Assembly: GCF_002631205.1 (NCBI RefSeq)
Contig: NZ_PDLO01000001.1
Location: 1,054,001-1,118,000, forward strand
DNA length: 64,000 nucleotides
Origin: Neolewinella marina
GTDB lineage: Bacteria; Bacteroidota; Bacteroidia; Chitinophagales; Saprospiraceae
Direction of reading: 5' to 3'
Numbering within the stretch: position 1 is the stretch's first letter; each line of letters opens with the position of its first letter. Of the stretch, positions 43,893-52,499 are shown in pieces. The notes beneath the pieces were generated by a model. The model was not told the origin of the DNA. It searched no databases and saw only the letters and a program-made list of their open reading frames with translations. The position numbers were made by a program, and so were the translations under genes.

Positions 43893-44756
43893 TTACTCCC
43901 CGTTGGCCGCTGGCAACCGTCGCGGCACGGTACCGTCGGGCAGGGCCCAGGGGCGCAACTCGTCGAAGGGCATACGGTGCAGTCGCGGTACCGTCAATTC
44001 CTCCGGGTCACGCCAGGCGGGTAGCCCGATGGTGATCTCTTCCTGGCGAATATCCAGGCACCGCGTGCCGTGCAGCCAATCCCAGAAGGGAAGCACCACC
44101 CCGAAATTGGAATTGAATTCCTGCTCCACGATGCTGTGGTGAATACCGTGGGCGCGGGGCGTGATCAGGATCCGGGCCAACCCCCGTTCCAGCGCGGCGG
44201 GCAACCGCAGGTTGCTGTGGTGAAAGGCCGTGCAGCCCTCGAAAACGGCTTCGTAGCCGAGCACCAGTCGCGACGGGGCCCCGATCAGCGCGATCATGCC
44301 CCCCCGAAAGAAGATCGAGAACACCTGCTCGCCCAGGTGGAAGCGGAAACCGGTGGTCACGTCCATGTCCAGGTCGCTGTGGTGTACCCGGTGCATGCGG
44401 TACAGTAGTGGCACCCGGTGGGTAAGTACGTGCCAGCAGTAATTGGTGTAGTCGAGCAACAGAAAGGCGGCGGTGGTACGCGCCCACGCGGGCAGTCCCA
44501 GCCAGTGGACCAGTCCGAAGCGGTGGCGCTCGCTCCAGTCGCCGGCGTACACCATGGCGGGCAGCAGGGCGGCCCGCACCACCGTGAATCCGGTAGCCGC
44601 TACGGCGGTATTCGTCAGTGAACGCCTGACCTTGGAGTGGTGCTGCTCGCGCAGGGTGAGCACCTCCTCCAGCAGGTACAAGCCCACTACCACCCCCGCA
44701 AGCACGGGGAAGGCCTTGCGATCAAACCAGGGGAAGGAAAAGCGCAGTTTCGGCAT
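43893..44756 (-). CDS. Sterol desaturase / fatty-acid hydroxylase family membrane protein
   Basis: A 287-residue membrane di-iron oxidase-like protein. The histidine clusters are present: HVLTHR, HRVHHSD, HHSNLR and HGIHHS. Four or so hydrophobic segments surround them. It hydroxylates or desaturates a lipid, but the substrate cannot be read. The ATG at 44756 is preferred to a TTG two codons upstream. Two tandem GCGGCC hairpins lie just upstream. Confidence 0.9.
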   Translation of the reverse strand: MPKLRFSFPWFDRKAFPVLAGVVVGLYLLEEVLTLREQHHSKVRRSLTNTAVAATGFTVVRAALLPAMVYAGDWSERHRFGLVHWLGLPAWARTTAAFLLLDYTNYCWHVLTHRVPLLYRMHRVHHSDLDMDVTTGFRFHLGEQVFSIFFRGGMIALIGAPSRLVLGYEAVFEGCTAFHHSNLRLPAALERGLARILITPRAHGIHHSIVEQEFNSNFGVVLPFWDWLHGTRCLDIRQEEITIGLPAWRDPEELTVPRLHRMPFDELRPWALPDGTVPRRLPAANGE

Positions 44757-44769
44757 ACCCAAATGTACG

Positions 44770-44814
44770 ATGCGGCCTCAGGCCGCGCCAGCACAATGCG
44801 GCCTCAGGCCGCGC
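44770..44814. repeat. Tandem pair of short GC hairpins
   Basis: ATGCGGCCTCAGGCCGCGC occurs at 44770-44788 and 44796-44814. Each copy holds GCGGCC-TCA-GGCCGC, a 6-bp stem with a 3-nt loop. They lie in the divergent gap between the desaturase-like gene and the NTF2-like gene at 44894. Confidence 0.7.
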
Positions 44815-44893
44815 AGAAAGATGCGCCTCCCCCTGCCACCTTTCCCAAACTGTCCCGTCCTTACCCAAAACCTTTCCAATAACCCACGACACC

Positions 44894-45367
44894 ATGCGTC
44901 CTTCCCCTACCCCAAGCTTCTTCTTCCTTGCCCTGCTAAGCACCGCCTTCCTCTCCGCCCAGGCACTCATCCCCGCCTATAGCCCATCCGGTACCGTGCT
45001 GTACCGCACCATCCTTGAAATGGACCAGCGGTATTTCGACGCCTACAACAACTGCGATATGGAAACCCAGGCGGCCATGTACGCCGACGACCTGGAGTTC
45101 TACCACGATCGGGGCGGATTGTCCACCTCCAAGGCCGAGATCCTCCGGGGCATCGAGGAGAATATCTGCGGTAAGGTCCGCCGGATTCTCCTGCCGCAAA
45201 CCGTGGAGGTTCACCCCATTCCCGGCTTCGGCGCCATCGCGATCGGCTACCACCGCTTCGAGAACGCGGCGGAACCGGACGCGCCCTCCGTACCCAGTCG
45301 CTTCATCACCGTCTGGCGGCAGGAGGGCGAACGCTGGCTGATATCGAGGGTGATCAGTCTGCACTAG
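44894..45367 (+). CDS. Secreted NTF2/DUF4440-like protein
   Basis: A 157-residue protein with a signal peptide (MRPSPTPSFFFLALLSTAFLSAQ). The mature part shows the NTF2 pattern (EMDQRYFDAYNNCDMETQAAMYADDLEFYHDRGG; FITVWRQEGERWLISRVISLH). Its ligand is unknown. It precedes the metallo-beta-lactamase gene in the same direction by about 100 bp. Confidence 0.82.
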   Translation: MRPSPTPSFFFLALLSTAFLSAQALIPAYSPSGTVLYRTILEMDQRYFDAYNNCDMETQAAMYADDLEFYHDRGGLSTSKAEILRGIEENICGKVRRILLPQTVEVHPIPGFGAIAIGYHRFENAAEPDAPSVPSRFITVWRQEGERWLISRVISLH

Positions 45368-45464
45368 GCGGCGGCGGAGCGCAGGTGCCCAGGTCCCGGC
45401 GAATACCCCCTGCGCCGGCCCTGTAGTGGGCATCACTCCCGACGGACCGCTACCTTTATCACCC

Positions 45465-46202
45465 ATGAAGACATCCTCGCTGCTGGCCGCCCTGGGGCTG
45501 CTGCTTTCCCCCTGTTTGCTGGTGGCCCAGGCGGCTACTGAGACGGTCTACGAATCGCCCACGCTGCGGATCGACCGGCTGGCTGCGGGGGTGTACGTCC
45601 ACGTCAGCTACCTGGAGACGGAGTCCTTCGGTCGCGTGCCCTGCAATGGTATAGTGTACGCCAGCGACGGGGAAGCCGTGGTGGTGGATACCCCGGCGGA
45701 CGGCCCGGGGGCGGAAGAGCTGCTGGCGTGGATCGACACCGCCCTGTTGGCCCGCCCGACGGCCGTGGTGGCTACCCACTTTCACGCCGACTGTACCGGC
45801 GGACTCGATGCCTTCCACGCGCGGCGGATCCCCTCCTACGCCCACCTGCGGACCCTCGAGCTGGCGGCCGCACGCGGCGAAGCGGTGCCCCGCCACGGCT
45901 TCGATTCCCTGCTGGTACTGAGCGTGGGGTTGGGCACGGTAGAAAACCGCTACTTCGGGGCCGGCCACACCCGCGACAACATCGTCAGCTACCTCCCCGG
46001 GACCGGCGTACTGTTCGGGGGCTGCCTCATCAAGGCCGACGGCGCCGGAAAGGGGAATCTGGCGGACGCCGATCCGGAGGCCTGGTCGCCTACGGTCAAG
46101 GCGGTACGCACGGCCTACCCGGAAGTAGAATGGGTAATTCCCGGCCACGGACCGGTGGGTGGCGCGGCGTTGCTCGACTATACCGTGCGCTTGTTCGAGT
46201 AG
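45465..46202 (+). CDS. Subclass B1 metallo-beta-lactamase
   Basis: A 245-residue periplasmic protein (signal peptide about residues 1-22). All B1 zinc ligands and neighbours are present: His105, His107 and Asp109 (HFHADCTGG), His168 (GAGHTRDN), Cys187 and Lys190 (GGCLIK), Asn198 (GKGNLADAD) and His228 (VIPGHGP). Family members hydrolyse carbapenems and other beta-lactams; activity of this protein is inferred. TACCTTTA, one base from the -7 consensus, lies just upstream. It appears chromosomal, with no integron or IS adjacent. Confidence 0.93.
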   Translation: MKTSSLLAALGLLLSPCLLVAQAATETVYESPTLRIDRLAAGVYVHVSYLETESFGRVPCNGIVYASDGEAVVVDTPADGPGAEELLAWIDTALLARPTAVVATHFHADCTGGLDAFHARRIPSYAHLRTLELAAARGEAVPRHGFDSLLVLSVGLGTVENRYFGAGHTRDNIVSYLPGTGVLFGGCLIKADGAGKGNLADADPEAWSPTVKAVRTAYPEVEWVIPGHGPVGGAALLDYTVRLFE

Positions 46203-46244
46203 GCGGGCCTTAAGAAAGTTTCCGGCACCTGCGCTCCGCCGCCC

Positions 46245-46808
46245 CTATGCCTCCGGGAATTCGGCTGGCTCCTCCGCTTCCACCGCCGGGCGACTGACGT
46301 AGACCAGGCAGGGTTGCAGGTGGTGGTGGTCCCCGATTTTCGGATGAATGAAGGCAGCCTCGTACTGCATGCCGAGGGCGTGCATGACCCGAATGGACGG
46401 CATGTTGCGGTGCACTGCCACGGCGTGAACGGCCGGCAGACCGAGTTCCCCGAAGGCGTGTTCCAGACAGGCCTTGCCCCCTTCGGCGGCCAGTCCCTGC
46501 CCCCAGACGTCGGGGTGCAGCCGCCAGCCAATGTCGGTACAGGGCGTGAAATAGGCGGGGTAGTCCTGGTTGGCCAGCCCGATGAAGCCCAGCAGTCGGC
46601 GGTCTCCCCTTCGTTCGGCGGCGAAGTAGCAGTAGCCGTGCTGTTTCTGGTGGGTAATGAACCGCTCGACCAGATCATCGGACTCCTTGCGGGAGAGGGG
46701 AGCGGGAAAATGTTCCATGACCCGGGGGTCCGCGTTGATGGCTGCCAGGTGGGGCAGGTCACGCTTTTTCCAGGTACGGAGACGGAGGCGGGGGGTCAGG
46801 ATCTCCAT
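46245..46808 (-). CDS. GNAT-family acetyltransferase (RimJ/RimL-like)
   Basis: A 187-residue protein. It opens MEILTPRLRLRTWKKRDLPHL, typical of RimJ/RimL-type acetyltransferases. The acetyl-CoA-binding region is HPDVWGQGLAAEGGKACLEHAF, followed by VHRNMPSIRVMHALGMQYE. The substrate is unknown. The ATG at 46808 matches the family start; a longer upstream frame is antisense to the next gene. It converges on the metallo-beta-lactamase gene. Confidence 0.88.
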   Translation of the reverse strand: MEILTPRLRLRTWKKRDLPHLAAINADPRVMEHFPAPLSRKESDDLVERFITHQKQHGYCYFAAERRGDRRLLGFIGLANQDYPAYFTPCTDIGWRLHPDVWGQGLAAEGGKACLEHAFGELGLPAVHAVAVHRNMPSIRVMHALGMQYEAAFIHPKIGDHHHLQPCLVYVSRPAVEAEEPAEFPEA

Positions 46809-46920
46809 GGGCTTGACAGGTGTGGTATTAAGGTAAGAAAACCGGCCAATATTTGGTAGTATTCCGGGCCCACCAACCGAAGCCGCGCGGATTGCGTTGT
46901 CTTCCAAACTTCCAATCCCT

Positions 46921-49263
46921 ATGGGCGTCGACCTCCCCGCCTCCACCTCCCTGTCTCCCGGCATCCAGGCCATGATCCCCTTCCTGTACGCCGCTTGGTC
47001 GGACCGCCACCTGAGCGTACCCGAGGTGGAATCCCTGCGGCAGCAAGCCGGGGCCCTGCCCTTCCTTACCGAGGAGGACAAGCCGGTGCTGCGGGAATGG
47101 AGTGATCCGGCTCGCCCGCCGAGCCGCGAGCGGTATCAGCAGTGGCTGAGCAGCGGGCGATTGGCGGCGGAGGCACTGCCCGAGGACCGCACCGCCAGCC
47201 TGGCCGAACTGGGTGTCTGGCTGGGGCTCGCCGCGGAAGAAGACCCGGATGCGCGCCGCGACTTCTGGGCCGCGCAGCTGCCCGCCCTGCAAGAGCTGGA
47301 AGCCAACCTGGGCGGGGTGCAGGAAGACACCTACCGCTCGCTCTTCCCGCTCTACGACCAACGGCAGAAGCTCGCCGAGGCGATTACCGAATCCCGCATC
47401 GACCCCAACGACCTGCAGCGCATCCTGGAGGGGGAACGGGCCGGGATCATCGCCCGCACCAAAAAGATCCTGCTGCGCCCCTCCTTCGACCGCCCCACCC
47501 TGCGCATCAAGGAGGACTACCGGGAGCAGGTGCTCCGCTGGTGCCGCGAACTGGCCCAGGAGGGCATCGGGGCCCTCTCCTACCCCCCGGAATACGGGGG
47601 CGAAGACAGCATGTCGGAGTACGCCGGTGCCTTCGAGGCCATTGCCTACCACGACCTGAGCCTGGTAATCAAGTTCGGCGTACAGTTCGGCCTCTGGGGC
47701 GGGGCGGTGTACAACCTGGGTAGCAAACGGCACCACGATCGTTGGTTGCGAGAAACCGGCACCCTGGAGCTGCCGGGCTGCTTCGCCATGACGGAGACGG
47801 GCCACGGCAGCAACGTACGCGGACTGGAAACCACGGCCGTGTACGATCACGAGCACCGGGAGCTCATCGTCCATTCCCCCAGCATTGCCGCGGGGAAGGA
47901 GTACATCGGTAACGCCATACACGCCCGCCTGGCGGCGGTCTTTTGCCAGCTGATCGTCGACGGGGAAAGCCACGGCGTCCACGCGGTGGTCGTGCCGATC
48001 CGCGACGCGGAGGGCCACGTGCTGCCCGGCATCCGGGTGGCGGACAACGGCTACAAGATGGGACTCAACGGGGTGGACAACGGCCGCATCTGGTTCGACC
48101 AGGTGCGGGTGCCGGTGGACAACCTCCTGGACAAGTACGGGGGCATCACCGAAGACGGCAGCTACCACAGTCCCATCAGGAGTCCCGGCAAGCGCTTCTT
48201 CACCATGCTCGGCACCCTGGTGGGCGGACGGGTGTTCGTCCCGCGCGCCGGGCTGAGCGCGGCCAAGTCGGCCCTGGCCATCGCGGTACGCTACGGGCTG
48301 CGCCGCCGGCAGTTCCCCTCGGAATCCATGCGCTCGGAAACCATCATCCTGGACTACCCCAACCAGCAGCGGCGCCTCCTGCCCCTGGTGGCCAAGGCCT
48401 ACGCCCTGCAGTTCGGACTGGACCACCTGCTGGACCGCTTCGTGGCCCGCACGCCGGACGACATGCGGGAGATCGAGGCCATGGCCGCCGGACTGAAGAG
48501 CTACGCCACCTGGTTCACTACCGCCGCCATCCAGGAGTGCCGGGAGGCCACCGGCGGCAAGGGCTACCTGGCCGAGAACCGCATCACCGACCTGAAGGCC
48601 GACACCGACATCTTCACCACCTTCGAGGGCGACAACACCGTACTCATGCAGCTGCTGGCCAAGAGCCTGCTGACCGAGTTCAAGAAGTCCTTCCAGGAAG
48701 ACGGCAACATCGCCGTACTGAAGTTCATCGGCCGCCGGGTCACCACCATGGTCACGGAGCAGAACCCCTACGTGGTGCGGCAGACCGACCGCGAGCACCT
48801 GGAAAGCCCCGGCTTCTACCAGACGGCCTTCCACTTCCGCGCCCGCCGGCTGGTGACCACCCTGGCCCAGCGGCTGCGGGCCTACATAAAGGAAGGCAAG
48901 AGCGCCTACGAGGCCGGCCTCCTCTGCCAGACCCACATGATCGCCGCCGCCGAGGCCTACGTGGAGCAGCTGGTGGTGGATGCCGCGCTGGATCGTCTGG
49001 AAGGGCTGGAGACATCCGATGTTTCGGAAACATCGGATGTCTCCAGCCTACTGAAAAAGACCATCCAGCTCTACGCCGTCCACACCATCGAGGGCCACGC
49101 GGCCTGGTACCTCGAGAGCGGCTACATCAGCGGCCAGAAAAGCAAGGCGATCCGCAAGCTGGTGGACAAGCTCTGCGCCGAGCTCCGGCCGGAGGCCGGA
49201 GTGTTGGTGGACGGCTTCGGGATACCGGACAAGCTGCTGGGGGCGCCGATCGCGGTGGTGTAG
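46921..49263 (+). CDS. Acyl-CoA dehydrogenase / acyl-CoA oxidase-like protein
   Basis: A ~780-residue ACAD-superfamily flavoprotein, unusually long and resembling acyl-CoA oxidases. Features include SYPPEYGGED, FAMTETGHGSNVRGLETTAVYD, VVVPIRDAEG, MGLNGVDNGRIWFDQVRVP and ECREATGGKGYLAENR with a Glu in FTTFEGDNTV in the catalytic base region. It likely starts fatty-acid beta-oxidation. The ATG at 46921 is preferred to a TTG 8 codons upstream. Near residue 700 a 45-bp perfect palindrome encodes a Ser/Asp/Thr-rich insert (GLETSDVSETSDVSSLL). The stop TAG is the first triplet of repeat copy 3. Confidence 0.9.
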   Translation: MGVDLPASTSLSPGIQAMIPFLYAAWSDRHLSVPEVESLRQQAGALPFLTEEDKPVLREWSDPARPPSRERYQQWLSSGRLAAEALPEDRTASLAELGVWLGLAAEEDPDARRDFWAAQLPALQELEANLGGVQEDTYRSLFPLYDQRQKLAEAITESRIDPNDLQRILEGERAGIIARTKKILLRPSFDRPTLRIKEDYREQVLRWCRELAQEGIGALSYPPEYGGEDSMSEYAGAFEAIAYHDLSLVIKFGVQFGLWGGAVYNLGSKRHHDRWLRETGTLELPGCFAMTETGHGSNVRGLETTAVYDHEHRELIVHSPSIAAGKEYIGNAIHARLAAVFCQLIVDGESHGVHAVVVPIRDAEGHVLPGIRVADNGYKMGLNGVDNGRIWFDQVRVPVDNLLDKYGGITEDGSYHSPIRSPGKRFFTMLGTLVGGRVFVPRAGLSAAKSALAIAVRYGLRRRQFPSESMRSETIILDYPNQQRRLLPLVAKAYALQFGLDHLLDRFVARTPDDMREIEAMAAGLKSYATWFTTAAIQECREATGGKGYLAENRITDLKADTDIFTTFEGDNTVLMQLLAKSLLTEFKKSFQEDGNIAVLKFIGRRVTTMVTEQNPYVVRQTDREHLESPGFYQTAFHFRARRLVTTLAQRLRAYIKEGKSAYEAGLLCQTHMIAAAEAYVEQLVVDAALDRLEGLETSDVSETSDVSSLLKKTIQLYAVHTIEGHAAWYLESGYISGQKSKAIRKLVDKLCAELRPEAGVLVDGFGIPDKLLGAPIAVV
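49004..49048. repeat. 45-bp perfect palindrome inside the acyl-CoA oxidase-like gene
   Basis: Two 22-nt arms (beginning GGCTGGAGACATCCGATG) flank one central base. It is in frame and adds about 15 residues (LETSDVSETSDVSSL) near residue 700 of the host protein. It is the only such element seen within a coding gene here. Confidence 0.85.
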
Positions 49264-49356
49264 TGGTCCAACGCTCAGTGGTCGGACCACTTAAGTGGTC
49301 CGACCAGTTTACCATGGACCACTTAGTCGTCCAATGAAATTTCCTTGGACCAGCGC
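49261..49356. repeat. TGGTC-type palindromic repeat, copy 3
   Basis: Contains the palindrome with core GGACCACTTAAGTGGTCC and further GTGGTCC half-sites. It supplies the TAG stop of the upstream gene and the last codons (SLDD) and TAA stop of the minus-strand RND gene. It is about 95% identical, in the same orientation, to copy 4 at 62351. Confidence 0.85.
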
Positions 49357-52300
49357 GTTCCGAACGCCGAAAACCAGCGGTACAACAACGGCACCACGTA
49401 CAAGCTTCCTATTGTACCGACGGAAAGCCCACCCAATACCGCTACCGCCAGCGGCCGCTGCAGTTCCGCCCCCAGCCCACCGGCGAAGAGCACCGGCGCC
49501 AGGGCCAGGATGGTCGTCAGCGAGGTCATCACGATGGCCCGTAACCGCCGCCGCCCCGCCAGGTGGATGGCCTCCAGCACGGTCCGTCCCGCCCTGCGGC
49601 CGCGCTCGATCATATCGACCTTGATGATCGCGTCGTTCACTACGATCCCGCCCGTAACCACCATGCCGATCAGGCTCAGCAGATTCAGGGTGCCGCCGGT
49701 GACGTAAAGGGCAAGCACCGCACCGACCAGGCTCACCGGCACGACCAACAAGACGACAAAGGGCAACAGCAGGGATTCAAACTGCGCCGCCAGGATGAGG
49801 TAGAGCAGCAGCAAGCTCACCAATAGCACCCCACCCAGTTCCCGCACCCGTCCGTCGTCGGTGAAGTAGCGGCCGGCAACCTGGGCCGTCAGCCCCGGGC
49901 CGGCCAGTAGCGGGGTCAGTTCTTTTAGCTCGACCGGCCCTTCGGGCAGGGGCACGCTCAGGTATTCACCGCCTCGATCGGCCGTCAGCACGCGGTAAGC
50001 GGGCCGGCGGTCAAGCCGCAGCAGGTACTGCAGGGGGATCTCGTTCCCGTCTCGGTTCGTAACGGTGGCCTCCAGCAGGCGGCGCGTGGTCAGTGGTTCG
50101 TCGTTCACCAGCAGCACGGGTAGGGCGCGGTCGTTGGCCCGCAGCCGGGTCACCTCATTTTCCCCGAAAAGCGTCAGCAGTCGGCCGCGCAGCCGGTCGC
50201 TGTCGACCCGGTTCACCTGCAACTGCGCGTAATTCAGGCGCAGCGCGATGGCTTCGTTCCGGCCGGGGGGTTGGGGTCGGTACCCCTGGGCCGACAGACT
50301 TTCCAGTACCGGTTCCACCACCTCCCACGCTGGCGTGCGGCCACCGACGGCCTGCCGCAAGCGCACCTCCAGATAGGGGTCGTCGTTGAGAAAAATACGG
50401 TCAAAGAGATTGTGCAGCGGCCGGAAGGCGAACGCGGCTTCCGGGTAGCGGCGGCGCCAGCCGTCCAGGAAACCATTGGCGAAATCCGGATCGCGTGGCG
50501 GCTTGGGCAGGTACAATTCCAAGCTCGTGGCGGTAGTGGCTTGCGCCTCCTGGGCCAGCAGGAATTCCTGTTCCCCGACCAGGGCGGCCGTTTCGCCGCC
50601 AAAGCGTTGCCGCCAGGCCGCCATAAGGGCGCGGACGCGGGTGCCGTGTTCCTCCAAGGACAGCGGGGCATTCCAGTCGACCTCCAACACATAATCGGGC
50701 CGCGACAACTCCGGAAACCCCGTAGTCGGCAGCCGGGCGGCTAACCATACGCCCAATCCGATCCACAGCAGCACGGCCGCCGCTGCCATGATCGGACGGC
50801 GAACAAAGCCGGAAACCGTCCGGTCAAATACCCGCCACCCCCGGTCCGGGGCGGACGAGACGCGGCCCTTCTCCCGCTCCGGACGGATCAGCTTAAAGCT
50901 TAACAATGGCAGCAGAAAGTAGGCCACCAGCAGGGAGGCTGCGAGGGCCAGGGTGACCGCCACCGCCTGATCGCGGAACAGCGCCCCGGTAACGCCACTG
51001 AGCAGTACCATCGGCAGGAAGACCGCCACCGTGGTGAGTGCCGAGGAAATGAGCGGTCGGATGACCTCGTCGGTAGCCGCGGCGATTTCCTGCGGGTCCC
51101 CCGCCCCGCCCACCTGGTCGATATTGTCCAGTACGATGATGCTGTTGTCGATCATCAGCCCGATGCCCAGTATCAGACCGGCCAGCGACACTACGTTGAT
51201 GGTGAGGCCGGCCAGGTAAAAGCCCAGGATAGCCAGTAGGAGGGCTACCGGCACGGCCAACGCGATCAGAGCCGGGCGGCGCCAGCCGCGGAAAAAGAGG
51301 AAAAGGATCAGAACGGCGAAGCCCGCGCCGTACAGTAGCCCCCCGGTCAGGTTGTCGATGCTGGCCCGCAATACTGCCGTCTGGTCGTTGTCCAGCGCGA
51401 ACCGCAGACTAGGGTACTGCTGCCTTAGGTCAGCGAGCAACTTATCAAGATTTTCCTGCAGCGCAAACAGGCGGGCGTCGGCGCGCTTGCGCAGGGTGAA
51501 GACCAGGCCGGGGTGGTCTCCGTACAGGAACTGCCCGCGGGGTGGTCGGGCTTCGTAGGTTACGGTGGCGAGCTCGCCCAGGGGCACCGTCCGTCCACCC
51601 ACCTTTAGATACAGCGCCTCGAGGTCGGCCGCGGTACGCAGTTCCCCGGTGAAGCGGACGCCGTACTCGTAGGCGCCGTCGCGCAGCAGCAGGCTGCCCA
51701 CTTCCAGGTTGGCCTCGTTCAGCAGGCGCGCCAGGTCATCTTCCGTAAGACCGACGGCCCGCAAGGTCTGCCGGTTCGGCCGCACGCTGAGTCGCGGGGT
51801 AAGTTGGCCACTCAGATCCGCGAACGCAACCTCAGGCAACTGCTCCAGTCTTCTTTTGAGCACCAGGCGGCCGAGTTCGCTGAGTTCCAGCATTTCGGAG
51901 GCCGTGGCCTGGGTATCCCGCAAGGTCACGCTCAGTTGCACGACGGGAATATCCGCCACGTCGGTTGCCAGCACCCGGGGGCGTTCGACGTCCCGGGGCA
52001 ACTGCCCCATGGCCTGGTCGATCTTTTCGTTGACTTCGATGAAGGCCAGATCAGGGTCCGTGCCGAAGGGGAAGTCCAGGTAAAGAACCGCGGATTCATC
52101 CCGCGTTCGGCTCCGGATATCGGTTAGCCCGTTCACCTGCAAGAGGGCGTTGCGGAGGGGCGCCACCACACCGTCTTCCAGGGTACGCGCCGCGGCGTTG
52201 GGGTAACTCACCTGTACGCTCAGGCGGGGGATGCCTACTTCGGGCAGTAAGCCCACCGGTAAGCGGACCGCTGCGTAGAGCCCCAACACCACTACCGCGA

Positions 52301-52499
52301 CGAAGGAAAGCAGTACGGCTACGGGACGGTGCAGGAGATGGCGTAGGATAGCGACTGGCTTTATTTCACTTTGACGATCACCCGGGCATCGTGGTCCAGG
52401 TTCAGGTTGCCGGAAACGATTACGGAGGCACCGGGTTCCACGCCTTCGCCGACGGCGATCATCTCGTCGTTCTCGTGCAGGACGCTCACGTACTGCCAC
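49323..52499 (-). CDS. RND-superfamily efflux permease (HAE1-type), gene 1
   Basis: About 1010-1058 residues with the two-times-six helix layout and two large periplasmic loops. Marks are PVGLLPEVGIPRLSVQVSYPNAAA, the TM4 segment GIGLMIDNSIIVLDNI, and the TM10 segment GMVVTGGIVVNDAIIKVDMI. It pumps substrates across the inner membrane using proton motive force. The N-terminus is unclear: homologous sequence begins near 52355 (VAILRHLLHRPVAVLLSF), but no ATG/GTG/TTG is near; the first available start is the GTG at 52499, inside the adaptor gene, which would add an Arg-rich non-homologous stretch. No outer-membrane factor gene is adjacent. Confidence 0.9.
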   Translation of the reverse strand: MAVRERPARERRDDRRRRRRGTRCLRNRFRQPEPGPRCPGDRQSEIKPVAILRHLLHRPVAVLLSFVAVVVLGLYAAVRLPVGLLPEVGIPRLSVQVSYPNAAARTLEDGVVAPLRNALLQVNGLTDIRSRTRDESAVLYLDFPFGTDPDLAFIEVNEKIDQAMGQLPRDVERPRVLATDVADIPVVQLSVTLRDTQATASEMLELSELGRLVLKRRLEQLPEVAFADLSGQLTPRLSVRPNRQTLRAVGLTEDDLARLLNEANLEVGSLLLRDGAYEYGVRFTGELRTAADLEALYLKVGGRTVPLGELATVTYEARPPRGQFLYGDHPGLVFTLRKRADARLFALQENLDKLLADLRQQYPSLRFALDNDQTAVLRASIDNLTGGLLYGAGFAVLILFLFFRGWRRPALIALAVPVALLLAILGFYLAGLTINVVSLAGLILGIGLMIDNSIIVLDNIDQVGGAGDPQEIAAATDEVIRPLISSALTTVAVFLPMVLLSGVTGALFRDQAVAVTLALAASLLVAYFLLPLLSFKLIRPEREKGRVSSAPDRGWRVFDRTVSGFVRRPIMAAAAVLLWIGLGVWLAARLPTTGFPELSRPDYVLEVDWNAPLSLEEHGTRVRALMAAWRQRFGGETAALVGEQEFLLAQEAQATTATSLELYLPKPPRDPDFANGFLDGWRRRYPEAAFAFRPLHNLFDRIFLNDDPYLEVRLRQAVGGRTPAWEVVEPVLESLSAQGYRPQPPGRNEAIALRLNYAQLQVNRVDSDRLRGRLLTLFGENEVTRLRANDRALPVLLVNDEPLTTRRLLEATVTNRDGNEIPLQYLLRLDRRPAYRVLTADRGGEYLSVPLPEGPVELKELTPLLAGPGLTAQVAGRYFTDDGRVRELGGVLLVSLLLLYLILAAQFESLLLPFVVLLVVPVSLVGAVLALYVTGGTLNLLSLIGMVVTGGIVVNDAIIKVDMIERGRRAGRTVLEAIHLAGRRRLRAIVMTSLTTILALAPVLFAGGLGAELQRPLAVAVLGGLSVGTIGSLYVVPLLYRWFSAFGTRWSKEISLDD

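Noticed and set aside
46828-48936. A 702-codon minus-strand frame
   Set aside because: It is the complement of the acyl-CoA oxidase-like gene; no motifs and improbable composition.
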